Of a stretch of DNA of 64,000 nt, positions 27,102 through 36,713 are shown one piece after another. Location: contig NZ_LDPO01000016.1 in assembly GCF_001021505.1 (NCBI RefSeq), positions 62,001 through 126,000 of the forward strand, read 5' to 3'. Position 1 is the first letter of the stretch. Each line of letters starts with the position of its first letter. The notes beneath the pieces were generated by a model. The model was not told where the DNA came from. It saw only the letters and a program-made list of their open reading frames with translations, and made no database searches. This stretch comes from Mycolicibacter heraklionensis. Its GTDB lineage: Bacteria > Actinomycetota > Actinomycetes > Mycobacteriales > Mycobacteriaceae. The position numbers and the translations under genes are program-made.

Positions 27102-27728
27102 TCACCCGGCCGCGGCGGCGTCGGCGCCGTCGCGGCCGCCGGGCGCTTCCTTGAGGCCGCGCCAGAACAGGTCGATCATCAGCTCGCCGGCTTCGTCCAC
27201 GCCGGTGTCACCGGTGCTGACCCGGCTGGCGATCGCCTCGCCGGCGCCCACCAGCGCGACCGCCATCAACTCGAAGTCGACACCCGGTTCCGGCTTACGT
27301 GTGCCGGCCCGCAGCAACCGGCCGACCAGCTCGATGATCCGCTCGCGGCCCTCGCGCACGGTGTGGGCGAACGCCTGCGAACTGGTGGCCTGGGTGTACA
27401 TCACGATCCACGACGCCCGGTTGGCATCGATGTAGCGCAAGAATGCCCGAATCGTATTGCGCAGCATGTCTTTCGGGGGCTGCTGAAAGTCGATCTCGGT
27501 GCGTACCGACTCGACGAACCGGCGCAGTTCGCGGTCCAGGCACGCCCCGAACAATTCTTCTTTGGAGCCGTAATACAGGTAGAGCATCGGCTTGGAGATC
27601 TGCGCAGCCGCGGCGATCGAATCCATCGAGGTCTCGTGGTAGCCGTTGACCGAGAACATCTGCACCGCAGCGTCGAGCATCTGCTGTTCGCGCACGGCCC
27701 GCGGTAATCGCTTGCTACCAGCTGCCAT
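27102..27728 (-). CDS. TetR family regulator (Rv0238-like)
   Basis: Protein of 208 residues: TetR helix-turn-helix (about 12-58, with ISKPMLYLYYGSKEEL) and a C-terminal ligand domain. Position next to lpqI corresponds to Rv0238. A TTAC-N6-GTAA palindrome lies 38 bp upstream of its start, and the same pattern occurs at fadE5 and fadA2/fabG4. This makes it the best candidate regulator of those lipid genes. Inferred ligand: an acyl-CoA; not shown by sequence. Confidence 0.9.
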   Translation of the reverse strand: MAAGSKRLPRAVREQQMLDAAVQMFSVNGYHETSMDSIAAAAQISKPMLYLYYGSKEELFGACLDRELRRFVESVRTEIDFQQPPKDMLRNTIRAFLRYIDANRASWIVMYTQATSSQAFAHTVREGRERIIELVGRLLRAGTRKPEPGVDFELMAVALVGAGEAIASRVSTGDTGVDEAGELMIDLFWRGLKEAPGGRDGADAAAAG

Positions 27729-27765
27729 CGCCTCGAGGTCCTTCCGCGCTCCCCCTCGGCACGAT

Positions 27766-27781
27766 CTTACCGAAGAGTAAC
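27766..27781. promoter_or_regulatory. TTAC-N6-GTAA operator upstream of the Rv0238-like tetR
   Basis: CTTACCGAAGAGTAAC, an inverted repeat 38 bp before the TetR start, between the tetR and lpqI genes. It is the third site of this pattern in the window and would give autoregulation. Confidence 0.6.
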
Positions 27782-27806
27782 TTGTGTGCTGCCCGCGCCG
27801 CCGGAA

Positions 27807-28994
27807 TCAGCCGTGGCAGCGCGTACCGGGCAACTTGACCGCGGCCACCCGCGCCAGCGAGGCGTCGACGGCCTCCTGCTTCAGCTCACCGGCGGACACC
27901 GCCTGCTCCAGCCTGTCCAGCACCGCCGGAACCTCGTCGGTGGTGACCCACAACGCGATATCGACACCGGCCGCAAGGCTGCGCAGCACCGCTTCGGCGA
28001 CCCCGTAGTGCTCGGTGATCGCCGCCATCGAAGACAGGTCGTCGCTGAACACCGGGCCGTCGAACGCCGGGCCGTGATAGTCGGTGCCGGTGCGCAGCAG
28101 CTTGACCGCCGCCGGGCTCAGGCTGGCGGGATCCTCGGTCAGTCCGGGCACTTCCAGGTGGCCCATCATCACCGCCACCGGCGCCTGGGTGACCAGGGTG
28201 CGGTAGGGCACCAAGTCGTTGTCCTGCAACTGCGTCAGGGACGGGGTGACCACCGCACCGGCGGTGTGCGAGTCACCGGAACCGTGGCCGTGACCGGGGA
28301 AGTGCTTGAGCACCGGCAGCAGCCCGGCGTCGCGCAGACCCTGCGCGTACGCGCCGGCGTACTCGGTGACCTTGGCCGGGTCCGGCCCGAACGAACGGTC
28401 ACCGATCACGGTGTCGTCGTCGGTGTCGGAGTCCACCACGTCGACCACCGGCGCGAAGTCGACGGTGATGCCCAGGTCAGCCATCTTGCGGCCCCGCTCG
28501 GCGGCCAGCTCACGTACTTGCGCGGCGCTGCTGGTCTGCGCCAGCTCCTTCGCCGACGGCGACTTCCCGATCAGCGACGACAGCCGCGACACTCGGCCGC
28601 CCTCCTCGTCCACGCTGACCGCCAGCGGCAGCGGGCCGGTGGGCGCTTGGCTTTCCTTGATCTCCTTCAGCGACCCATCGGTGAGCAGGGACAGCTCGGT
28701 CCAGCTGCCGATGAAGATGCCGCCGACGTGGTGATCGGTGACCACCGCGCGGGCATCCGCCGCGTCGCGGACGCCCACCATCACCAGCTGCGCCAGCTTG
28801 TCGCGGACCGACAGGGCCGACACCTGCTCACACACCGGGTCCACCGGCGACGCGGCAACAGTGGTGTCCGACGGTGCGGCCTCCGACGCCGGCGCGGGCG
28901 TCTCGTCACGGTGCGAGCACGACGTGACGAGCGCCGGCAGCACCGCGGCGGCAAGCAGCAGACCGGGCAGTTGTCGAGTCAGCGATCCAGGCAT
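27807..28994 (-). CDS. lpqI: Lipoprotein LpqI, family 3 beta-N-acetylglucosaminidase
   Basis: Protein of 395 residues with a lipoprotein signal peptide; lipobox LVTSC places the acylated cysteine at residue 26. The glycoside hydrolase family 3 domain has the KHFPGHG motif with the nearby HGSGDSH and the nucleophile Asp in SDDLSSMAA. It recycles peptidoglycan by releasing N-acetylglucosamine outside the membrane. Position matches Rv0237. It is followed by the TetR gene on the same strand. Confidence 0.94.
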   Translation of the reverse strand: MPGSLTRQLPGLLLAAAVLPALVTSCSHRDETPAPASEAAPSDTTVAASPVDPVCEQVSALSVRDKLAQLVMVGVRDAADARAVVTDHHVGGIFIGSWTELSLLTDGSLKEIKESQAPTGPLPLAVSVDEEGGRVSRLSSLIGKSPSAKELAQTSSAAQVRELAAERGRKMADLGITVDFAPVVDVVDSDTDDDTVIGDRSFGPDPAKVTEYAGAYAQGLRDAGLLPVLKHFPGHGHGSGDSHTAGAVVTPSLTQLQDNDLVPYRTLVTQAPVAVMMGHLEVPGLTEDPASLSPAAVKLLRTGTDYHGPAFDGPVFSDDLSSMAAITEHYGVAEAVLRSLAAGVDIALWVTTDEVPAVLDRLEQAVSAGELKQEAVDASLARVAAVKLPGTRCHG

Positions 28995-29128
28995 CGCACC
29001 ATGCTGTCACGGCCGGAACAAGGGGGTACGCAAGGCCCACGTGCTACGTTGGCGGTCGGGCGCCAAGCGGGGGCTGGTGTTGATGGCGTCCTTGATCTAC
29101 GTCACGAGAGTGCAGAAGGAGCCTGACC

Positions 29129-29302
29129 ATGCCTCGGTTCGTGGTGCCGGCCGCCATAAGCATCGTCGTGGGGGTGTTGCTGGGTGCGGCGGCCGTCTTC
29201 GGGGTCACGCTGATGGTGCAGCAAGACACCAAGCCGCAGATCGCCGGAGGCGACCCGGCGTCCTCGGTGCTGAACAGGGTGGAATACGGCAACCGCGGCT
29301 GA
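29129..29302 (+). CDS. Small secreted/membrane protein (Rv0236A-like)
   Basis: Protein of 57 residues: a short basic start, one hydrophobic segment (about 7-28) and a short polar tail. Ribosome-binding site GAAGGAG precedes the ATG. Same position and length as Rv0236A, upstream of aftD. The single hydrophobic segment could be a signal anchor. Function unknown; the conserved place suggests a partner of AftD or a regulatory small protein. Confidence 0.82.
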   Translation: MPRFVVPAAISIVVGVLLGAAAVFGVTLMVQQDTKPQIAGGDPASSVLNRVEYGNRG

Positions 29303-29351
29303 CCTGCGGACGCCGGCAACACCTGACCGTCCGCCGGCACAGTCGCAGGCT

Positions 29352-32300
29352 GTGACACCGTTGCCGCGGCGCTGGTTGTGGCTGGTCGGCGCCGTCTCTC
29401 TGACTTGTAGCCTGCTGCAGGCGCCCGGCCGGATCTCTCCGGACACCAAGCTCGATCTGACTCTCGCTCCGCTGCGGTTCCTGGCTCGTGCCGCCAACCT
29501 GTGGAGCAGCGAGCTGCCGTTCGGCCAGGTGCAGAACCAGGCGTACGGCTATCTGTTCCCGCACGGCGCATTCTTCCTGGCCGGTGACCTGCTAGGGCTG
29601 CCCGGCTGGATCGTTCAGCGGCTGTGGTGGGCCGTGCTGCTGACTCTTGGGTTCTGGGGCCTGCTGCGGGTCGCCGAGACGTTGCGGATCGGGACCCCGA
29701 CGGCACGGGTGATCGGCGCCGCCGCATTCGCCCTGTCGCCGCGAGTGCTCACCACGCTGGGTTCGATCTCCTCGGAGACATTGCCGATGGTGCTCGCCCC
29801 GTGGGTGCTGCTACCGGTTATCCGGGCGCTCGGCGCGCCAGGCGATCCGAGCCAGGACGCCCCGCAGCGGCCAGCACGGATGCTGGCCGGCCAGGCTGGG
29901 GTCGCGGTTGCGCTGATGGGCGCCGTGAACGCGGTCGCGACGCTGGCGGGCTGCCTGCCGGCGATGATCTGGTGGCTGTGCCACCGCCCCAACCGACGCT
30001 GGTGGCGGTTCACCGGTTGGTGGCTGCTGGCGCTGACGCTGGCGGTGACCTGGTGGCTGGTGGCCCTGGTGTTGTTGGGCCGAGTCAGCCCGCCCTTCCT
30101 GGATTTCATCGAATCGGCGGGCGTCACCACCCGGTGGACCTCGCTGACCGAAATGCTGCGCGGCACCCACAGTTGGACACCGTTCGTCGCGCCGAACGCC
30201 ACCGCCGGGGCGCCGCTGGTCACCCGTCCGGTGATGATCCTGGGCACCTGCCTGGTCGCGGCCGCCGGTCTGGCCGGGCTGACCGGCATGCTGTCGCGGC
30301 GGTCGCCCGGCGCCGGACGGCTGGTCACCATGCTGCTGATCGGGGTGACGCTGCTGGCCATCGGCTATGCGGGCGGGCTGGGCTCGCCGCTGGCCCACTC
30401 GGTGCAGGCCTTCCTCGACGGAGCGGGAGCGCCGCTGCGCAACCTGCACAAACTCGAGTCGGTGATCCGGATCCCGGTGGTCCTGGGGCTCATTCATCTG
30501 CTGGGCCGCATCCCGCTGCCGGGCAGCGCGCCGGCACTGGTGTGGCGGCGCGCGTTCGTGCACCCCGAGCACCACAAGTCGGCCGCTGTTGGCCTGGTGG
30601 TCCTGACGGCCCTGCTGGTCAGCACCTCGCTGGCCTGGACCGGCCGACTCACCCCGCCGGGGACATTCAGCGCGCTGCCGCAGTATTGGCGCGACGCCGC
30701 CAGCTGGCTCGCCGAACACAACGGCGGCGGCCCGACCCCCGGCCGGGTGCTGGTGGCGCCGGGAGCGCCGTTCGCCACCCAGACCTGGGGCACCAGCCAC
30801 GACGAACCCCTGCAGGTCCTCGACGTCGGCCCGTGGGGGGTGCGCGACTCGATCCCGCTGACCCCGCCGCAGACCATTCGGGCGCTCGACTCGGTGCAGC
30901 GCCTGTTCGCCGCCGGCCGCCCGTCCGCCGGCCTGGCCGACACTCTGACCAGACAAGGCATCTCCTACCTGGTGGTGCGCAACGACCTGGACCCCGACAC
31001 CTCACGGTCGGCCCGGCCACTGCTGGTGCACCGCGCTGTCGACGGCTCACCGGGATTGCAACGGGTGGCCCAGTTCGGCGATCCCGTCGGGTCGGGCACG
31101 GTCCCGGGATTCGTCGCCGACAGTGGCCTGCGGCCGGCCTACCCGGCGATCGAGATCTACCGGGTCGGCGACCCGGTGGCAGGCGCATCCGCGGGCGCGC
31201 CATATCTGGCCGACCTTGACGCGATGCCCCGGGTCGACGGGGGCCCGGAGGTGTTGCTGCGACTCGACGAACACCGCCGGTTGCGCGGTGAGCCGGTGCT
31301 GGGCCCGGTGCTGATGACCGCTGACGCCCGGCGTGCGGACGTGGGCACACCGGTGGTCACCGTCACCGACACCCCCCTGGCCCGCGAGACCGACTACGGC
31401 CGGGTCGATGACCACTCGTCGACGATCCGCGCGGCCGGCGACCCCCGGCACACGCTGAGCCGGGTGCCGGACTATCCGACGCCCGGCGCCAGCACCGTGT
31501 TCGGCGGTTGGCTCGGGGGCCGGCTCACCGCGTCCAGCTCGTCCTCGGACGCCACCACGCTGCCCGACGTCGCGCCGTCGACTTCGCCGGCCGCCGCCAT
31601 CGACGGCGACTCGGGAACCGCCTGGGTGTCCAACGCCCTGCAGTCGGCGGTCGGCCAATGGCTGCAGGTGGACTTCGACCACCCGCTGACCAACGGCACC
31701 ATCACCGTGACGCCCAGCGCGACGGCCGTCGGCGCGCAGGTGCGCCGGATCCAGATCTCCACGGTCAACGGCACCACCACGCTGCGGTTCGACCGCGCCG
31801 GCGAGCCCCTGATCGCCGCGCTGCCCTACGGCGAAACACCCTGGGTACGGATCACCGCGTCGGGCACCGACGACGGCTCCCCCGGCGTGCAGTTCGGCAT
31901 CACCGATTTGGCGGTCACCCAGTACGACGCCTCAGGCTTCGCGCATCCGGTCGACCTGCGCCACACGGCGCTCGTTCCCGCGCCACCCGCAGGCGCCCAG
32001 GTGGCGCAGTGGGACCTGGGTGCGGGCTTGCCGGGCCGAACCGGCTGCGCGCCGGCCGACGGCGCGGTGCGCTGCGCGGCGTCGATGATGCTCGAGCCCG
32101 AGGAGCCCGCCACCTTCAGCCGCACCCTGAACGTGCCGCGGCCCATGTCGGTGACCCCGACCGTCTGGGTGCGGCCGCGTCAGGGCCCGAATCTGGTTGA
32201 CCTGATCGCCGAGCCGGGAAGCCTGCGGGCCCGCGGTGACGCCGACGTGCTCGACGTACTGGGGTCGGCGTATGCCGCCGCCGACGGTGACCCGAGCACG

Positions 32301-33581
32301 GCGTGGACGGCGTCGCAGCGGGTGGTCGCGCACCGGTCCCCGCCGACCCTGACCATCACGCTGCCGCGGCCGGTCAAGGTGACCGGAGTGCGGTTCACTC
32401 CCAGCCAGTCGCCGCTGCCGGCGCATCCCACGCTGGTGGCGATCGACTTGGGCTCGGGCCCCCAGGTCCGGGAGTTGGCGGAATCCGACGATCAGCAGGT
32501 TCGGCTGCTGCCGCGGGTCACCGACACCGTGACGATCAGCCTGCTGGGGTGGGAGGACGTGATCGACCGCACCGCGATCGGCTTCGACCAGCTCAAGCCG
32601 CCGGGGCTGGCCGAGGTCAGTGTGCTGGGCGCCGACGGACGTCCCGTTGCCCCCGCCGATCACGCCCGCAACCGGTCGCGGCCGGTCCACGTCGACTGCG
32701 ACCACGGCCCGATCATCGCGATCGCGGGCCGGTTCGTGCACACCTCGATCACCACGACTGTCGGCGCGCTGCTCGACGACAAGCCGGTGGCGGCGCAGGC
32801 CTGCGATCTGCGTCCGATCGCGTTGCCGCCCGGCGCGCAGGAGTTGATGATCAGCCCCGGCCCGGCGTTCGTGGTCGACGGCGCGACACTGTCCGGGCCG
32901 TCAGCGGTTGCCGGCGCGTCAAAGACCACACCGGCGGTGCTCGGCGCCTGGGGCTCCGACCGGCGTGAGGTGACGGTGCCCGGCGCGGCGGCCGCTCGGG
33001 TACTGGTCGTTCCGGAGAGCATCAACGGCGGGTGGGTGGCGCGCACGTCGGACGGCACCCGATTGGCTCCGGTGGCGGTCAACGGATGGCAGCAGGGCTT
33101 TGTGCTGCCCGCGGGCACCGACGGCACGATCACATGGGAGTTCGGGCCTAACCGGATGTACCGGTTCGGGATGGCCGGCGGGCTGGCTCTGCTCCCGCTG
33201 CTGGCGTTGTTGGCCTGGTGGCCGGCGCGGCGGATCCGTGATCCCGGGCCGCCGGTGCAGCCCTGGGGCCCGAGCCGCCGCGTGGCGGCGACCGGTGCCC
33301 TGACGGTCGGCTTCTTGATCGCCGGGATCACCGGAGCGGCGGTGTTCGGGGCCGCGCTGGTGTTGCTGTTCGCACTGCGGCATCGGCACCGCGCATTTGA
33401 TGTGGCACGGCTCGGGTTGAGCGCCGGCGGGCTGATCACGGCGGGTGCGATGCTGTGCCGGCATCCTTGGCGATCGGTGGACGGCTATGCCGGCCATTCC
33501 GCGGGAGTGCAGCTGGCGGCGCTGGTGTCGGTGGCGGTGGTGGCCGCGACCGCGGTGGTCGCCAGCGGTGTCAGGCGTTGA
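29352..33581 (+). CDS. aftD: Arabinofuranosyltransferase AftD
   Basis: Protein of 1409 residues, close to the length of M. tuberculosis AftD (Rv0236c). The N-terminal half is a polytopic GT-C glycosyltransferase fold with many membrane segments. The C-terminal part is extracellular, with at least two F5/8-type carbohydrate-binding-like motifs (AIDGDSGTAW near 750; AADGDPSTAW near 975), then returning membrane segments at about 1275-1405. It transfers arabinofuranose to arabinogalactan and lipoarabinomannan at the outer face. GTG start 49 bp after Rv0236A. Confidence 0.94.
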   Translation: MTPLPRRWLWLVGAVSLTCSLLQAPGRISPDTKLDLTLAPLRFLARAANLWSSELPFGQVQNQAYGYLFPHGAFFLAGDLLGLPGWIVQRLWWAVLLTLGFWGLLRVAETLRIGTPTARVIGAAAFALSPRVLTTLGSISSETLPMVLAPWVLLPVIRALGAPGDPSQDAPQRPARMLAGQAGVAVALMGAVNAVATLAGCLPAMIWWLCHRPNRRWWRFTGWWLLALTLAVTWWLVALVLLGRVSPPFLDFIESAGVTTRWTSLTEMLRGTHSWTPFVAPNATAGAPLVTRPVMILGTCLVAAAGLAGLTGMLSRRSPGAGRLVTMLLIGVTLLAIGYAGGLGSPLAHSVQAFLDGAGAPLRNLHKLESVIRIPVVLGLIHLLGRIPLPGSAPALVWRRAFVHPEHHKSAAVGLVVLTALLVSTSLAWTGRLTPPGTFSALPQYWRDAASWLAEHNGGGPTPGRVLVAPGAPFATQTWGTSHDEPLQVLDVGPWGVRDSIPLTPPQTIRALDSVQRLFAAGRPSAGLADTLTRQGISYLVVRNDLDPDTSRSARPLLVHRAVDGSPGLQRVAQFGDPVGSGTVPGFVADSGLRPAYPAIEIYRVGDPVAGASAGAPYLADLDAMPRVDGGPEVLLRLDEHRRLRGEPVLGPVLMTADARRADVGTPVVTVTDTPLARETDYGRVDDHSSTIRAAGDPRHTLSRVPDYPTPGASTVFGGWLGGRLTASSSSSDATTLPDVAPSTSPAAAIDGDSGTAWVSNALQSAVGQWLQVDFDHPLTNGTITVTPSATAVGAQVRRIQISTVNGTTTLRFDRAGEPLIAALPYGETPWVRITASGTDDGSPGVQFGITDLAVTQYDASGFAHPVDLRHTALVPAPPAGAQVAQWDLGAGLPGRTGCAPADGAVRCAASMMLEPEEPATFSRTLNVPRPMSVTPTVWVRPRQGPNLVDLIAEPGSLRARGDADVLDVLGSAYAAADGDPSTAWTASQRVVAHRSPPTLTITLPRPVKVTGVRFTPSQSPLPAHPTLVAIDLGSGPQVRELAESDDQQVRLLPRVTDTVTISLLGWEDVIDRTAIGFDQLKPPGLAEVSVLGADGRPVAPADHARNRSRPVHVDCDHGPIIAIAGRFVHTSITTTVGALLDDKPVAAQACDLRPIALPPGAQELMISPGPAFVVDGATLSGPSAVAGASKTTPAVLGAWGSDRREVTVPGAAAARVLVVPESINGGWVARTSDGTRLAPVAVNGWQQGFVLPAGTDGTITWEFGPNRMYRFGMAGGLALLPLLALLAWWPARRIRDPGPPVQPWGPSRRVAATGALTVGFLIAGITGAAVFGAALVLLFALRHRHRAFDVARLGLSAGGLITAGAMLCRHPWRSVDGYAGHSAGVQLAALVSVAVVAATAVVASGVRR

Positions 33582-33659
33582 CTCTGCGAGTACGGCGCGT
33601 CCCACTCGCACTTTTGCGCCATGGACGCAGAGCCAGCGCCTGTACTTCTGGGCGCCCGG

Positions 33660-34586
33660 TTACTGCGCGGCTTCGAGCTTCTCGATCTGCGTGTTGAACA
33701 GCTTCACCAGATCCTCGGCGTGCGTCGCGTCGTCGGATCCGTCGCTCTCCATCCGCAACCCGATGTCGTTGCTGGTCGCCACCACGAGCACCCCGCGGTA
33801 ATAGCCGGAGATGGTGGAGGCCGTGATCGAGATCGGCAACCGGATGGCGGCCTTGCTGGCGCTCGTGATCACGGTCGCGACCGCCCACGGCGGCACCCCA
33901 TCTGCATCCAGCGGGTTCATCTGGATGTCGGTGGTCACCGAACGCCCGTTCTGCTCGAAGGTCTGCTTGAACGTCTGGCACTTCTCCACAAACCGCTTCA
34001 GGTTCGGATGATCCGGCGTCAGCGCCAGCCGCACGCGCATCGTGTGCAGGCCGCCGGGCTGCAGCTTGGCCAACGTCGCCGTCGCCGTCTGCGTGGCGGA
34101 CGCGGGACTGGAGTAGAAGTCGGCGCATTCGGGCGGGTCGACCGTCAGATTGGGCATGTCCGAGGGCGCGTCGCCGGCACTGTTCACCCCGCTGATCCAC
34201 TTTCCGCCGGACGAGTCCGGGAAGGAGGACCGCTCCACCAGCATTTCCGAAGTCAGGTTGGTGATGTCAGGCTTGCGAGACGGCTTGTCCTCTGCCGTGA
34301 GCCGGCCGCCGAGGCTCAGCACCAGGCCGACGACCACCACAACCGCCACCGCGGCCGCGGCCAGCGACAGCCACAACACCTTGCGTGACCTGGGCTCAGG
34401 CCCCGGAACCGGCCACGGCGCACCATAGGGCGGGTAGCCCCCGGGGGCCACGCCGGCAGCGTCGTCCTCCACCCATAGCGGCCACCCCGGGGGCGGGGGC
34501 GGCCACGTCGGGTCAGGCGCCCAGTTGGCGTCCGGTGCCCAGCCAGGTGGCGCGGGCGGCCAGTTGGGCGGTGGGTTGAAACGCAT
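33660..34586 (-). CDS. Membrane-anchored protein with Pro-rich N-terminus
   Basis: Protein of 308 residues. Residues 1-65 are cytoplasmic and rich in Pro and Trp, with repeated PxxW units (PPNW, PPGW, DPTW). One membrane segment follows (about 70-92), then an extracellular domain of about 210 residues with a few cysteines. The layout recalls mycobacterial PknH-like sensor-domain proteins, but no kinase is present. It converges on aftD and is divergent from gabD1. Function unknown. Confidence 0.82.
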   Translation of the reverse strand: MRFNPPPNWPPAPPGWAPDANWAPDPTWPPPPPGWPLWVEDDAAGVAPGGYPPYGAPWPVPGPEPRSRKVLWLSLAAAAVAVVVVVGLVLSLGGRLTAEDKPSRKPDITNLTSEMLVERSSFPDSSGGKWISGVNSAGDAPSDMPNLTVDPPECADFYSSPASATQTATATLAKLQPGGLHTMRVRLALTPDHPNLKRFVEKCQTFKQTFEQNGRSVTTDIQMNPLDADGVPPWAVATVITSASKAAIRLPISITASTISGYYRGVLVVATSNDIGLRMESDGSDDATHAEDLVKLFNTQIEKLEAAQ

Positions 34587-34699
34587 CGGGCAACTCCCGT
34601 ATCGATGTACTGACGCTGGCTCGTCGCGAGCCTACGCGGTTCGATGGTGGCAGGCTGGACATGCACTCTCCCACCGCAGCGCTTGAGAAGGAGGTCCGC

Positions 34700-36082
34700 G
34701 TGCCCGCAACACCCATAGCCACGACCAACCCCGCCACCGGCGAGACGGTCAAGACGTTCACCGCCGCCAGCGACGCGGAAGTCGATGCCGCGATCACCCG
34801 CGCGGCGAATCGCTTCGTCGAATACCGTCGCACCGATTTCGCTCAGCGTGCCAGATGGATGCACGCCGCGGCCGATCTGCTGGAGACCGAAGCCGACGAG
34901 GTCGCCGCCATGATGACCCTCGAGATGGGCAAGACGTTGACCTCGGCCAAAGCGGAAGCGCTCAAGTGCGTCAAGGGCTTCCGGTACTACGCCGACCACA
35001 GTGAACAGTTGCTGGCTGACGAGGTCGCCGACGCGTCGAAGGTCAACGCGTCCAAGGCGTTCGCCCGCTATCAGCCGCTCGGGGTGGTGCTGGCGGTGAT
35101 GCCGTGGAACTTCCCGCTCTGGCAAGCGGTGCGGTTCGCCGCCCCCGCCCTGATGGCCGGCAACGTGGGCCTGCTCAAGCACGCCTCGAACGTTCCGCAG
35201 ACCGCGTTGTACCTCGCCGACCTGTTGACCCGCGCCGGTTTCCCTGATGGCTGCTTCCAGACCCTGCTGATCTCCTCGGGTGCTGTCGAGCGGGTGTTGC
35301 GCGACCCGCGGGTGGCGGCGGCAACCTTGACCGGCAGCGAGCCCGCCGGGCGTTCTGTCGCGGCTATCGCCGGCGACGAGGTCAAACACACCGTGCTGGA
35401 ATTGGGCGGCAGCGACCCGTTCATTGTCATGCCCTCGGCCGACCTGGAGGCCGCGGTGCGCACCGCGGTGACCGCGCGGGTGCAGAATAACGGCCAATCA
35501 TGCATCGCGGCAAAGCGATTCATCGTCCACACCGACATCTACGACGACTTTGTCACCCAGTTCGTCAGCCAGATGTCTGCGCTGCGGGTCGGGGACCCGA
35601 CCGACCGGGACACCGACGTCGGGCCGCTGGCCACCGAAGCGGGCCGCGACGAGGTGGCGCAGCAGGTCGATGCCGCCGCCGCTGCCGGCGCGGTAATCCG
35701 TTGCGGAGGCAAGCGACTGGACCGCCCAGGCTGGTTCTACCCGCCCACCGTCATCACCGATATCAGCCGCGACATGGCGATCTTCACCGAGGAGGTGTTC
35801 GGCCCGGTGGCATCGGTGTACCGCGCCGCCGATATCGACGAGGCCATCGAGATCGCCAATGCCAGCCCGTTCGGCCTGGGGTCCAACGCCTGGACCCGCG
35901 ATGAGGCTGAGATCAGCCGGTTCGCCGACGAGATCGAGGCCGGCCAGGTCTTTATCAACGGCATGACGGTGTCCTACCCGGAGCTGCCGTTCGGCGGGAT
36001 CAAGCGATCCGGCTACGGCCGGGAACTCTCGGGCCACGGCATCCGGGAGTTCTGCAACCTCAAGACGGTGTGGGTGGCCTGA
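34700..36082 (+). CDS. gabD1: Succinate-semialdehyde dehydrogenase (NADP+) GabD1
   Basis: Protein of 460 residues of the aldehyde dehydrogenase superfamily (Rv0234c-like). Catalytic Cys in NNGQSCIAAKRF and general base Glu in LELGGSDP. It oxidises succinic semialdehyde to succinate. I chose the GTG at 34700 because AGAAGGAGG lies directly upstream; an in-frame upstream ATG at 34661 is not preferred. It converges on wrbA. Confidence 0.92.
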   Translation: MPATPIATTNPATGETVKTFTAASDAEVDAAITRAANRFVEYRRTDFAQRARWMHAAADLLETEADEVAAMMTLEMGKTLTSAKAEALKCVKGFRYYADHSEQLLADEVADASKVNASKAFARYQPLGVVLAVMPWNFPLWQAVRFAAPALMAGNVGLLKHASNVPQTALYLADLLTRAGFPDGCFQTLLISSGAVERVLRDPRVAAATLTGSEPAGRSVAAIAGDEVKHTVLELGGSDPFIVMPSADLEAAVRTAVTARVQNNGQSCIAAKRFIVHTDIYDDFVTQFVSQMSALRVGDPTDRDTDVGPLATEAGRDEVAQQVDAAAAAGAVIRCGGKRLDRPGWFYPPTVITDISRDMAIFTEEVFGPVASVYRAADIDEAIEIANASPFGLGSNAWTRDEAEISRFADEIEAGQVFINGMTVSYPELPFGGIKRSGYGRELSGHGIREFCNLKTVWVA

Positions 36083-36092
36083 CGCCGACCCG

Positions 36093-36695
36093 TCACCCCG
36101 CCGCGAGCTTGGCGGCGACGCCCACCACCCGGGTGGCCAGGTGGTCGAGTGCGGCCAGCGTGGCCTCGTCCAGCTCGTTCTGGTTGTTCGGTCCGGTGAC
36201 GTGCCCGACGCCGTAGGGGTTGCCGTCGGCGAACTTGATCGGGTCGGTGTAGCCCGGCGGGACCAGGATGCCGCCGAAATGCATCAGCGACACGTAGAGA
36301 TTCAGCAGCGTGGCTTCCTGCCCACCATGGGCGGTCTGACTCGAGGTGAAGCCGGCATAGACCTTGTCGGCGAGTTCGCCCTTGGCCCACAGCCCGCCAA
36401 GCCCGTCCAGAAAGTTCCGGAATTGTGCTGAGGGGGAACCGAATCGGGTGGGCGAGCCGAAGATGACGGCGTCCGCCCAGACGATGTCGTCGCCGGTGGC
36501 CGCCGGCAGGTCCTTGGTCGCCGAGTAGTTGGCGCTCCACGCCGGGTTGTGGGCAAAGGTCTCCGGGTCGCGCGTCTCCTGGATGTGCCGCACGCGGACC
36601 TCGGCGCCCGCCGCCTCGCCCGCCTGGGCCACCCGCTGCGCCATCTTGGTGCCGTGCCCGGTGGCCGAGTAATAGATAACCGCCAACTTCGTCAT
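36093..36695 (-). CDS. wrbA: WrbA-type NAD(P)H:quinone oxidoreductase
   Basis: Protein of 200 residues with a flavodoxin-like fold; FMN phosphate-binding YYSATGHGTKMA at the N-terminus and the conserved GSPTRFG and FTSSQTAHGGQE segments. It reduces quinones by two electrons. I chose the ATG at 36695 because AGGAG then lies eight bases away; the ATG at 36701 would be only two bases from it. It is the last of three minus-strand flavoenzyme genes, with a short gap to the FMN reductase. Confidence 0.9.
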   Translation of the reverse strand: MTKLAVIYYSATGHGTKMAQRVAQAGEAAGAEVRVRHIQETRDPETFAHNPAWSANYSATKDLPAATGDDIVWADAVIFGSPTRFGSPSAQFRNFLDGLGGLWAKGELADKVYAGFTSSQTAHGGQEATLLNLYVSLMHFGGILVPPGYTDPIKFADGNPYGVGHVTGPNNQNELDEATLAALDHLATRVVGVAAKLAAG

Positions 36696-36713
36696 TGCCA
36701 TCTCTCCTTTTTG

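Noticed and set aside
27786..29126. 446-codon open frame opposite lpqI
   Set aside because: Shadow of lpqI with His/Arg-rich low-complexity sequence; lpqI has a lipobox and glycoside hydrolase motifs.
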